Positions 1 through 6,051 are shown, numbered from the stretch's first letter. The stretch: 7,206 nucleotides of DNA from Methylobacteriaceae bacterium (GCA_019247255.1 JAFAPJ010000137.1:1-7206); one strand, 5' to 3'. Made by a program: numbers and translations. Notes: a model not told the origin generated them from the sequence alone.

Positions 1-504
1 TTCGGGGACGGCCAGCATCCGGGCGATCTTGGCCACCTGCTCCGGCTGCAAGTCGCCGTCCTCGATGGCCTGCATCTGGCCCTTGAGGCGGCGCAGGTTG
101 AAGAACAGCTTCTTCTGCGCGGCCGTGGTGCCCATCTTCACGAGCGACCACGAGTGCAGGATGTATTCCTGGATAGCGGCCCTGATCCACCACATGGCGT
201 AGGTCGCCAGCCGAAAGCCGCGGTCCGGGTCGAAGCGCTTGACGGCCTGCATGAGGCCGACATTGCCTTCGGACACGACCTCGCTGATGGGCAGACCGTA
301 GCCGCGATAGCCCATGGCGATCTTCGCCACGAGGCGGAGATGCGAGGTGACGAGCTTGTGGGCGGCGTCGCGGTCGCCATGTTCCTGCCAGCGCTTGGCG
401 AGCATGAACTCCTCGCCGGGCTCGAGCATGGGGTAGCGGCGGATTTCCGTCAGGTAGCGGGACAACCCGCCTTCGCTGACGTTGATCGGCAGAGCAGCAG
501 CCAT
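1..504 (-). CDS. rpoH: RNA polymerase heat-shock sigma factor RpoH (sigma-32), 5' part, cut by window edge
   Basis: This gene encodes the sigma factor that directs RNA polymerase to heat-shock promoters. The window holds the first 168 residues of a protein that is usually about 300 long; the C-terminal region 4, which reads the -35 box, lies beyond position 1. Seen in the translation: an N-terminal GLSRYLTEIRRYPML segment (region 1.2), HKLVTSHLRLVAKIAMGYRGYGLP around residues 49-72, and KRFDPDRGFRLATYAMWWIR at 89-108 (regions 2.1-2.4, core binding and -10 recognition). QKKLFFNLR follows at residues 130-138. This last stretch is the RpoH box, which separates RpoH from RpoD and other group sigmas. 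The ATG at 504 is preceded by a near-perfect Shine-Dalgarno sequence. The neighbour upstream on the same strand is the pseudouridine synthase gene, an order I recall as common in alphaproteobacteria. Identification is secure; some alphaproteobacteria carry rpoH1 and rpoH2 paralogues and I cannot say which this is. Confidence 0.96.
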   Translation of the reverse strand, partial: MAAALPINVSEGGLSRYLTEIRRYPMLEPGEEFMLAKRWQEHGDRDAAHKLVTSHLRLVAKIAMGYRGYGLPISEVVSEGNVGLMQAVKRFDPDRGFRLATYAMWWIRAAIQEYILHSWSLVKMGTTAAQKKLFFNLRRLKGQMQAIEDGDLQPEQVAKIARMLAVPE

Positions 505-507
505 CTT

Positions 508-516
508 CACCTCCTC
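508..516 (-). promoter_or_regulatory. rpoH ribosome binding site
   Basis: On the minus strand the sequence GAGGAGGTG ends three bases before the rpoH ATG, counting the AAG spacer. This is a near-perfect match to the 16S anti-Shine-Dalgarno and fixes the start at 504. An upstream stretch at 529-534 (CGCCTC on the minus strand) can pair with GAGGTG at 508-513, one pair being G-U. The site could therefore be masked in the folded mRNA. Confidence 0.85.
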
Positions 517-571
517 GAGGCACCCTGAGAGGCGAGCCTCAGCGGCCCCTCGCGGCGGCCGCGACCCCACT

Positions 572-600
572 ACATGGGAGCCACGACCGTGGCTTTAAAG
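572..600 (-). promoter_or_regulatory. candidate sigma-32 (heat-shock) promoter of rpoH
   Basis: Reading the minus strand, CTTTAAA (600 to 594) matches the -35 consensus CTTGAAA at six of seven positions. After 15 bases comes CCCATGT (578 to 572), which fits the -10 core CCCATNT. Transcription would start near 565, giving a leader of about 60 nt before rpoH. In Caulobacter, rpoH is known to be transcribed partly from a sigma-32 promoter, so self-activation here would fit. No good sigma-70 promoter was found by eye in the same gap. The call is motif matching only. Confidence 0.5.
579..594. repeat. 16-bp palindrome inside the rpoH promoter spacer
   Basis: AGCCACG (579-585) and CGTGGCT (588-594) are exact reverse complements around a two-base centre. 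The palindrome fills the spacer between the proposed -35 and -10 elements of the rpoH promoter. It could be an operator for a dimeric regulator. It does not resemble CIRCE, the HrcA site. Chance is possible, although seven-base arms at this exact place are unusual. Confidence 0.5.
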
Positions 601-640
601 GGGCGGCCTCGATCCAATCAGCAGCGGACAACGCCGCCCC
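600..640 (-). terminator. weak terminator-like hairpin after rluD
   Basis: GCCGCCCC (633-640) and GGGGCGGC (600-607) on the plus strand are exact reverse complements, giving an 8-bp GC stem with a 25-nt loop in the minus-strand transcript 14 nt after the rluD stop codon. Only three T residues follow it (599-597), and these belong to the -35 box of the proposed rpoH promoter. The large loop and short U-run make it a weak terminator at best, so partial readthrough from rluD into rpoH is likely. Confidence 0.35.
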
Positions 641-653
641 GCGCACGAAGGTG

Positions 654-1736
654 TCAGCTTGGCCGGGTCAAGCCTGCGTGAGCGTCCGTCTCCGACCCTT
701 CGGCGCGCAGCGCCGCCGCCAGCCTGTCGAGATCCGGCGGAAGCTCGCTTTCGAAGCGCATGACCTCGCCGCTCACCGGATGGGCGAATTGGAGGAGGAC
801 GGCGTGGAGCGCTTGCCTGCCAAGCTCCGCGACCGCGCGCTGCGCTGCCGGCGCGAGCCGCGCGCTCTTCGTGCGGAAGCCCGCGCCGTAGGTCTCGTCG
901 CCCAGCAGCGGATGGCGCAGATGGGCGAGATGCACCCGGATCTGATGCGTGCGGCCCGTCTCGAGGGTGCAGCGCACGAGGCTCGCGGCGGCCCCGCCCG
1001 CCCCCGTGCCGAACCGCTCCAGCATCTCCCAATGGGTCACGGCCTCGCGCGCCCGCCCGGCCCCGACGACGGCCATGCGCTCGCGATCATGGGGGTTGCG
1101 GGCGAGCGCCGCCTCGATCGTCCCGCGCGGACCCGGCATCTCGCCCCAGGCGAAGGCGAGATAGGCCCGCTCGAGCGGGCCCGTGCGCCCGTGATCGGCG
1201 AATTGGTCGGCGAGACCGCGATGCGCCCGGTCCGACTTCGCCGCGACGAGAAGCCCGCTCGTATCCTTGTCGAGCCGGTGAACGATGCCCGGCCGGAGAA
1301 CGCCTCCGATGCCCGACAGGCTGCCGCGGCAATGGTGGAGCAGGGCGTGCACGAGGGTGCCGGTCTCGTGGCCCGCGCCCGGATGAACGACGAGCCTGGC
1401 CGGCTTGTCGATCACGATCAGGTCCGCGTCCTCGTGGACGACGGCGAGCGGGATCGGCTCGGGCTGCGGCACGGCCTCGCGCGGCGGGGGCTCGGACAGG
1501 CTCGCGGTCGCGCCGGGGGGAAGGCGTGCCGAGGGATCGCGCGCGACCTGTCCGTCGACCTCGACCTGCCCGTCCCGGATGAGCGCCTGCAGGCGGCTGC
1601 GCGACAGGTCGGGCCAGGCCTCGGCGAGCGCCCGGTCGAGCCGGTCCGCCGGCCCATCGGCTCGGCGCTGGACCACCCGGCGCGGCGCGGGCGCGCCGGA
1701 CCTCGCCGCGGGGGCGCCAGGGTTGTCAGGACTCAT
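654..1736 (-). CDS. rluD: RluA/RluD-family 23S rRNA pseudouridine synthase
   Basis: The product isomerises uridines to pseudouridine in RNA; RluD proper modifies helix 69 of 23S rRNA during large-subunit assembly in the cytoplasm. The protein has 360 residues against about 326 in E. coli RluD. An S4-type RNA-binding domain covers about residues 30-80 (RLDRALAEAWPDLSRSRLQALIRDGQVEVDG). The catalytic domain starts near 100 with LIVIDKPARLVVHPG (106-120). The active-site motif HRLDKDTSG lies at 153-161 with catalytic Asp156. ETGRTHQIRVHL (259-270), HPLLGDETYG (275-284) and RQALHA (307-312) complete the family pattern. A longer reading frame opens at 1775 but would run into the tRNA-Glu gene on the other strand, so I chose the ATG at 1736, which has AAGGGCGG just upstream. 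The first 25 residues are Ala/Pro/Arg-rich and probably disordered. Exact target uridines cannot be read from sequence, so RluC or another paralogue remains possible. Confidence 0.9.
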   Translation of the reverse strand: MSPDNPGAPAARSGAPAPRRVVQRRADGPADRLDRALAEAWPDLSRSRLQALIRDGQVEVDGQVARDPSARLPPGATASLSEPPPREAVPQPEPIPLAVVHEDADLIVIDKPARLVVHPGAGHETGTLVHALLHHCRGSLSGIGGVLRPGIVHRLDKDTSGLLVAAKSDRAHRGLADQFADHGRTGPLERAYLAFAWGEMPGPRGTIEAALARNPHDRERMAVVGAGRAREAVTHWEMLERFGTGAGGAAASLVRCTLETGRTHQIRVHLAHLRHPLLGDETYGAGFRTKSARLAPAAQRAVAELGRQALHAVLLQFAHPVSGEVMRFESELPPDLDRLAAALRAEGSETDAHAGLTRPS

Positions 1737-1751
1737 GACCGCCCTTATACA
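1723..1751 (+). promoter_or_regulatory. sigma-70 type promoter of tRNA-Glu
   Basis: TTGTCA (1723-1728) matches five of six bases of the -35 consensus. After exactly 17 bases comes TATACA (1746-1751), which matches four of six at -10. Transcription would begin near 1758, about 10 nt before the mature tRNA 5' end, with a GC-rich discriminator typical of stable-RNA promoters. The promoter lies across the start codon of the divergent rluD gene (1734-1736). Confidence 0.6.
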
Positions 1752-1767
1752 CCGTCGCTCGCGCTCA

Positions 1768-1843
1768 GCTCCCATCGTCTAGCGGTCTAGGACGTCGCCC
1801 TCTCACGGCGAAAACAGGGGTTCGAGTCCCCTTGGGAGCGCCA
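1768..1843 (+). tRNA. tRNA-Glu (anticodon CTC)
   Basis: A complete 76-nt cloverleaf can be folded. The acceptor stem GCTCCCA (1768-1774) pairs with TGGGAGC (1833-1839), followed by G and an encoded CCA at 1841-1843. The anticodon stem TCGCC (1795-1799) pairs with GGCGA (1807-1811) around the loop CTCTCAC. Anticodon CTC at 1802-1804 reads GAG. The T stem AGGGG/CCCCT closes the TTCGAGT loop at 1821-1827. The D-arm sequence GTCTAGCGGTCTAGGAC and the acceptor stem are characteristic of bacterial tRNA-Glu. GAG is the dominant Glu codon at this GC content. Confidence 0.97.
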
Positions 1844-1844
1844 T

Positions 1845-1866
1845 CGCCCCGGCCCGCGCCGGGGCG
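1845..1866 (+). terminator. tRNA-Glu 3' hairpin, likely terminator
   Basis: CGCCCCGGC (1845-1853) and GCCGGGGCG (1858-1866) form a perfect 9-bp stem with a CCGC tetraloop, one base after the tRNA CCA end. The following bases, CCTCGTT, are only weakly T-rich, so termination may be incomplete. It may also mark the 3' end for tRNA processing. Confidence 0.6.
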
Positions 1867-1884
1867 CCTCGTTCGGCCGGGCCC

Positions 1885-2544
1885 GTGCATCTTCTTCTTC
1901 TCAACCCGAACACCTCCGTCGTGACGACGGACGCGATGCTGGCGATCGCGCGCGCGGCCGCGCCGGCCGGAACCGTGCTCTCGGGCGCGACCGCCCGCCA
2001 CGGTGCCGCGCTGATCACCGACGAGGCGCAGCTCGCCATCGCCGCCACCGCGGTTCTGGACTTCCTCGCGGGATCGGCGCCGATCGCGGACGGAGTCGTC
2101 ATCGCGGCGTTCGGGGACCCCGCGCTCGCGGCGGCGCGGGAGCGTCTCGCCTGCCCGGTGACCGGCATCGCGGAGGCCGGCATGGCGGAAGCCGCGGCCG
2201 GCGGACGCCCTTTCGCGGTCGCCACGACGACCCCGGCTCTCGCACCCGCCATCGCGGCCGCCGCAGAGAGCTATGGCCATGGACGCCTGTTCCGGGGCGT
2301 CCACCTCACGCCGGGCGATCCCGTGTCGCTGATGTCCAGGCCGGACCGGCTCGAGGAAGCGCTCACGGAGGCCTGCCGGGCCGCCGTTCGGGCCGGCGCG
2401 GAGGCCGTGGTGATCGGCGGCGGTCCGCTCGCGACGGCCGCCCGCGCGATCGCGAGCAAGCTGCCCCTTCCGGTCGTCGAGCCTGTTCCGGCCGCCATCC
2501 GGCTCGCGCTCGCGCGGGCCGGGGAGCGCGCTTTCACGTCCTGA
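1885..2544 (+). CDS. Asp/Glu/hydantoin racemase-like protein lacking both catalytic cysteines
   Basis: This 219-residue protein has the layout of the Asp/Glu/hydantoin racemase superfamily (HyuE/DCG1 branch), cytoplasmic two-domain enzymes that use two cysteines as acid and base. Family marks are N-terminal LLLLNPNTS (3-11), VVIAAFGDPAL (71-81), PVTGIAEAGM (91-100), FAVATTTPAL (110-119) and AEAVVIGGGPLA (172-183). The cysteines normally expected in the motifs IACFDDP and LGCAGM are Ala75 and Gly179 here. The only cysteines left, Cys90 and Cys164, are outside those motifs. It may be a non-racemase member, for instance a lyase or isomerase-like or ligand-binding protein, so no substrate is assigned. 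The GTG at 1885 is chosen because the NPNTS strand must be included; no Shine-Dalgarno is visible before it, and the tRNA hairpin ends only 18 bases upstream. The next gene follows after 89 bp on the same strand, and co-transcription is possible. Confidence 0.8.
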   Translation: MHLLLLNPNTSVVTTDAMLAIARAAAPAGTVLSGATARHGAALITDEAQLAIAATAVLDFLAGSAPIADGVVIAAFGDPALAAARERLACPVTGIAEAGMAEAAAGGRPFAVATTTPALAPAIAAAAESYGHGRLFRGVHLTPGDPVSLMSRPDRLEEALTEACRAAVRAGAEAVVIGGGPLATAARAIASKLPLPVVEPVPAAIRLALARAGERAFTS

Positions 2545-2633
2545 CCGCGGCGGCGCCGACGCGCAAAGGGCGGTTAAGGAAGTACCGTCAGTGTCCAGGA
2601 GAGGCGGACAAGAGCCAACGAGGTGCGGGGGAC

Positions 2634-4112
2634 GTGACGAGCTTATCGAGGCGGGCGGCATTGCGGGGGACGATGGCCGCGGGCGGCGTGGCGCTCGTCG
2701 CCGCCAGGACAAGGGGCGCGCTCGCGGCGGCCGGCGCATCGGATGGGCCGGCTTCCCCGCTCGTCCTCAACGACGCGAGCCGGCTGAACCCGACGCCCGT
2801 GGCCCGCCATGTCGTGCGCGGCGCGGAGCCGTTCGCGACGCTCGTCGACGCGCTCCGGGCCGAGCTGAAGGACGCGGCTGCAGCCGGACGCCCCGTCGCG
2901 GTCGGCGCCGCCCGCCACTCCATGGGCGGACAGAGCCTGCCGCGCGACGGCACGGCGCTCACGCTCGATTCGCGGCAGATTGAGGTCGACCCCGCAAACC
3001 GCCTTTACCGGGCGGCCGCCGGCGCGCGCTGGTCGGACGTGATCCGGACCCTCGACCCGCTCGGCCTCTCGCCGCTCGTCATGCAGTCGAACCACGATTT
3101 CGGCGTCGCCAGCACCTTCTCGGTCAACGCCCATGGCTGGCCGACGCCGCACGGCCCTTTCGGCTCCACCGTGCGGTCGCTGCGCCTCATGCTCGCCGAC
3201 GGGTCCGTCGTGACCTGCTCGCCCGCGCAGAACGCCGATCTGTTCGCCCACGCGATGGGCGGCTACGGCCTCGTCGGAATCATCCTCGACCTCGACGTCC
3301 AGATGACCCCGAACCTCCTCCTCGAGCCCCGCACCGAGCGGATGCCCGCGGAGGCCTTCGCCGAGCGGTTCCTCGCTGAGGTGCACGACCCGAAGGTCGT
3401 GATGGCCTATGGTCGGCTCTCGCTCCGCCGCCGGACCTTCTTCGAGGAGGCGCTCCTCACGAGCTACCGGCCCGCCGAACCCCAGCCGGGCGCGCTCCCG
3501 GCCGCGACGTCCGATTCGATGGTGACCCGCCTGTCGAACGACGTCTATCGGGCGCAGATCGGCTACGAGACGATGAAGTCGCTGCGCTGGGCGATGGAGA
3601 CGCGGCTCGGACCCGCGATCGCGAGCGGGATCGCGACCCGCAACACGCTCATGAACGAGCCCGTGGCGAACCTTCACAATCCGGATCCGCGGCGCACCGA
3701 CATCCTGCACGAATACTTCGTCGAGCCGGCCCGGTTCGGCGACTTCCTGCGGGTCTGCCGCGACATCATCCCGAAAGCGCAGGCCGAGTTCATCAACGTG
3801 ACGCTCCGCTATGTCGCGGCAGACAGGACCGCCCGCCTCGCCTTCGCGCCGACCGAGCGGATCGCGGCCGTGATGTCCTTCTCGCAGGCGATGACGTCGG
3901 ACGGCGAGGCCGACATGCGCTCGGTGACGGAGCGCCTCATCGAGGCAGTCGTCGCGATCGGCGGCACGTTCTACCTGCCCTACCGGCTGCATGCGCGGCG
4001 CGACCAGGTCGCGCGCGCCTACCCGAACGCCGCGGCCTTCGCGGCCCGCAAGCGCGAGCTCGACCCGCGCGGGCTGTTCCGCAACGCCCTGTGGCAGGCC
4101 TATTTCGCGTGA
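2634..4112 (+). CDS. Tat-exported FAD-dependent oxidase/dehydrogenase of the VAO (PCMH) family
   Basis: The product is a flavoprotein oxidoreductase likely folded with FAD in the cytoplasm and exported to the periplasm. The 492-residue protein starts with a twin-arginine signal, SRRAALRG at residues 5-12, followed by a hydrophobic Ala/Gly/Val stretch to about 34. The FAD-binding domain runs from about 60 to 225. It contains VAVGAARHSMGGQ (88-100), where His95 sits at the position used for covalent FAD attachment in relatives such as cytokinin dehydrogenase. YRAAAGARWSDV (125-136), GVASTFSVNAHG (157-168) and MGGYGLVGIILDLDVQ (208-223) follow. The substrate domain contains ILHEYFVEPARF (357-368) and ends with LDPRGLFRN (476-484), as in aldonolactone-oxidase-like enzymes. 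The substrate is unknown. The GTG at 2634 places the Tat motif close to the N-terminus and has a purine-rich GAGGTGCGGGGGA stretch before it. It opens a run of four closely spaced genes. Confidence 0.85.
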   Translation: MTSLSRRAALRGTMAAGGVALVAARTRGALAAAGASDGPASPLVLNDASRLNPTPVARHVVRGAEPFATLVDALRAELKDAAAAGRPVAVGAARHSMGGQSLPRDGTALTLDSRQIEVDPANRLYRAAAGARWSDVIRTLDPLGLSPLVMQSNHDFGVASTFSVNAHGWPTPHGPFGSTVRSLRLMLADGSVVTCSPAQNADLFAHAMGGYGLVGIILDLDVQMTPNLLLEPRTERMPAEAFAERFLAEVHDPKVVMAYGRLSLRRRTFFEEALLTSYRPAEPQPGALPAATSDSMVTRLSNDVYRAQIGYETMKSLRWAMETRLGPAIASGIATRNTLMNEPVANLHNPDPRRTDILHEYFVEPARFGDFLRVCRDIIPKAQAEFINVTLRYVAADRTARLAFAPTERIAAVMSFSQAMTSDGEADMRSVTERLIEAVVAIGGTFYLPYRLHARRDQVARAYPNAAAFAARKRELDPRGLFRNALWQAYFA

Positions 4113-4141
4113 GCGGCAATCCGAGGGAGATCGACAGCGCC

Positions 4142-4564
4142 ATGGACCCACAGCGTCTCGGGGCGGCGGCGCTCGCCGTCGCGCTCCTCTTCGCGGCCGC
4201 CACCAATTACGTCCCGGCCTTCAAGGACGAGGGCGGCAAGGTGTTCGGCCTCTTCGCGCTCGACGTCTACAAGGACGCGCTCCACGTGGCGTCGGGCCTG
4301 TGGGCGGCGGCAGCGGCGGCGCTCGGGCGCGGCGCGTCGCGGACCTTCCTGCGCATCTTCGGGCCCGTCTATCTCGTCGACGGGATCGTCGGCGTCGTGA
4401 CAGGGTCGAGCTTCCTCGACCTTTCGCTCCTCATCGAGGGCATCCGGCCGACGCCCGTCATCATCAAGGTCCTGTCCTCCATCCCGCACCTGCTGCTCGG
4501 GACGGCCGGCATCCTGTTCGGCTGGGGCGGTCAGGGGCGCGCCGCCACGTTGCGCTCGGCCTGA
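4142..4564 (+). CDS. small four-helix integral membrane protein, unknown function
   Basis: I do not recognise a named family with certainty. The 140-residue protein has four hydrophobic segments at about residues 6-24, 34-61, 67-88 and 104-127, with short charged loops between them, so it should sit in the inner membrane. The second helix carries polar residues, DVYKDALHVASGLW (41-54). This His-x-x-x-Gly arrangement and the small four-helix layout recall DUF4383-type proteins, but that is an impression. The frame is open back to 4091, inside the FAD-oxidase gene. I prefer the ATG at 4142 because GAGGGAGA lies 11 bases upstream and the first helix then starts normally. It begins 29 bp after the oxidase stop codon and ends 10 bp before the next gene, so it is almost surely co-transcribed. 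A role as membrane partner or electron-transfer anchor for the oxidase is a guess. Confidence 0.8.
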   Translation: MDPQRLGAAALAVALLFAAATNYVPAFKDEGGKVFGLFALDVYKDALHVASGLWAAAAAALGRGASRTFLRIFGPVYLVDGIVGVVTGSSFLDLSLLIEGIRPTPVIIKVLSSIPHLLLGTAGILFGWGGQGRAATLRSA

Positions 4565-4574
4565 GGCACCCGGC

Positions 4575-5669
4575 ATGGGCGGGAGGACGGGGCGGGGACG
4601 TCGGGCCCTGGCGATCCTGGCGGTGACGCTCGCCGTTCTCCTCGTCGCCGCCGCGGCCCCGATCGTTCTCGTCGAGACCGGCTGCGGGGCCGGGCTCACC
4701 CCACGCGCCACGCCGGCGCCGCGGGCCGACATCCCGGATGCGGGTTACCGACGCGCGCCGGGCGACAGCTTTCTCACATATCCGGAATGGTACATCGTCC
4801 ACGCCTATGCGGATCTCGCGGGCGTGACGCGGCAGGGTTCGGAAAGCGCGTTCGGTTACGGGACGGCCATCTGGACCTTCTGGTCGAGCCTGTGCCGGGC
4901 GACGGAGGTCGCGAGGCAGGCCGGCCCCGTGACGCTCGACCAGCGGGTCACGAACTATGTCATCGGCCTCAGCTTCACGCTCGAGATGGCCGTGCAGGGC
5001 GCCTACGAGCGCTCGATCGGCGCGCTGACAGCCTGGGCTCGCGGCGCGACGAAGACGCCGGAGGACGCCTTCAACCAGCGCTTCCTCGACGACTACGTGG
5101 CCTTCCTCGGGCAGACGCCCTGGTACCGCTATCCCTTCGCGGGCGAGCTCGGGCGGTTGTGGCGGGAAACGCCTTGGGCGACGACGTCATGGACCCGCTC
5201 GCTCGAGCGACGGCTCTCCTTGTCGCTCCAATACGGGGCGAAGAGCCTCTACGCGGTCGGGATCGGGGCGCTCGCCGACGCGGCGCCGGCCGAGCTCACC
5301 ATCATGAGCGTCGTGCGCGGCGCAGCCGCGACGGCCACGCCCGGCGTCACGCTCGTCCGGAGCCTTCCGGACGGCAGCGCCCTCGTGCGGACCCCGCGCT
5401 ACGAGGCCTTCACGGTTATCCTGCGCGCCTGGGCGGCCGGCGACGGCGAGCTCGTCGGAGTCGCCGGCACCGACCGCATCCTGATCACGGCGCTCGCGCG
5501 GGACGGCGCCGCGGACCCGCCCGGCGCCCGCCGGGTCTTCGCGATCCCGCTTCAATCTCGGCCCGGCTGGGAGCGCGTCGGGCTCGACGTCAAGGCAGCG
5601 ACGCTTCTCCCGGTCTTGCGCGCGCTCGGTGCGAGCGGGGCCGAGTTCGAGCACGCCTATGATCCCTGA
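4575..5669 (+). CDS. membrane-anchored extracytoplasmic protein with TYPEWYIV motif, unknown function
   Basis: This 364-residue protein has an Arg-rich N-terminus and one hydrophobic segment at about residues 11-34, which should act as a signal anchor with the rest in the periplasm. It contains a striking aromatic motif, SFLTYPEWYIVHAYADLA (65-82). Further likely conserved patches are SAFGYGTAIWTFWSSLCRATE (91-111) and FNQRFLDDYVAFLGQTPWYRYPF (166-188). I have the impression of hypothetical proteins with a similar TYPEWYIV stretch in other proteobacteria, but know no function. The segment 125-143 (VTNYVIGLSFTLEMAVQGA) could be a second membrane helix or a buried amphipathic one. The C-terminal third is an alpha/beta-looking region with VFAIPLQSR (321-329). 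Cysteines at 37 and 107 could pair, though Cys37 follows the helix without a clear lipobox. The ATG has GAGG overlapping the previous gene's stop, showing translational coupling. No enzyme motif was found. Confidence 0.85.
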   Translation: MGGRTGRGRRALAILAVTLAVLLVAAAAPIVLVETGCGAGLTPRATPAPRADIPDAGYRRAPGDSFLTYPEWYIVHAYADLAGVTRQGSESAFGYGTAIWTFWSSLCRATEVARQAGPVTLDQRVTNYVIGLSFTLEMAVQGAYERSIGALTAWARGATKTPEDAFNQRFLDDYVAFLGQTPWYRYPFAGELGRLWRETPWATTSWTRSLERRLSLSLQYGAKSLYAVGIGALADAAPAELTIMSVVRGAAATATPGVTLVRSLPDGSALVRTPRYEAFTVILRAWAAGDGELVGVAGTDRILITALARDGAADPPGARRVFAIPLQSRPGWERVGLDVKAATLLPVLRALGASGAEFEHAYDP

Positions 5670-6051
5670 CGAGGCGCCCGCCAGCGCGCGGCCCGGACGC
5701 GAGCCCGCGAGCGGTCGCGGGAACGCCGACGGCCGGGGCTTTCCTTGGCGGGGCCTCCTCGTCGCGCTCGGCCTGTGGTTCGGCGGCATGGCCGGGGCGG
5801 CGCTGGTCCTGCCGCCCACCGCGGTGGTCGTGATCGCCCCACAGGGGTCAGCGCTGGAGGCGGTCGGGGCGGCGGGCGGCCAGATCCTGACCGCGGGACG
5901 CGGCTTCGCGACGGCCCGGTCCGCGGATCCCGATTTCGTGCGTCGGCTGTATCGTGCCGGCGCCTGGGCGGTCTGGCCCGCCCTGCCTAGAACCTGCGGC
6001 TTCGGCACGGCCGTCACGCCGCCGGCGGCGCCGCGGCCCGTCGCGACCTGA
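5659..6051 (+). CDS. small single-pass membrane protein, unknown function
   Basis: The 130-residue protein has a disordered, Pro/Ala/Gly-rich N-terminus, one strong membrane helix at about residues 32-60 ending in a Pro-rich turn, and a short extracytoplasmic domain. The segment GGQILTAGRGFATARSADPDFVRRLYRAGAWAVWPAL (73-109) looks like a small folded alpha/beta unit, followed by a lone Cys113 and a Pro/Ala tail. I do not recognise the family. The frame is open from a GTG at 5629, but I chose the ATG at 5659, which gives an 11-bp overlap with the upstream stop and suggests translational coupling; the 5629 start would add ten residues. Being last in the run, it probably acts with the preceding envelope proteins. 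The single helix plus small domain would suit an assembly or regulatory subunit, but that is inference. Confidence 0.7.
   Translation: MIPDEAPASARPGREPASGRGNADGRGFPWRGLLVALGLWFGGMAGAALVLPPTAVVVIAPQGSALEAVGAAGGQILTAGRGFATARSADPDFVRRLYRAGAWAVWPALPRTCGFGTAVTPPAAPRPVAT

Noticed and set aside
651..1790. Long plus-strand reading frame (379 codons) opposite rluD
   Set aside because: Its translation is low-complexity Arg/Ala/Gly with no motif, and the minus strand carries unmistakable pseudouridine synthase motifs. At this GC content long antisense frames arise from third-position bias.
1768..1866. tRNA-Glu as an integration site for a mobile element
   Set aside because: No repeat of the tRNA 3' end was seen elsewhere in the window, and there is no integrase or foreign-looking composition nearby.
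1765..2739. Minus-strand 324-codon frame across the tRNA and racemase gene
   Set aside because: It crosses the tRNA gene and its product is Arg/Gly/Pro low complexity; the plus-strand racemase-like protein has real family motifs.
2643..4151. 502-codon minus-strand frame opposite the FAD oxidase
   Set aside because: It mirrors the codon bias of the real gene, is rich in Arg/Gly/His/Glu with no recognisable domain, and the plus strand has a Tat signal and FAD motifs.
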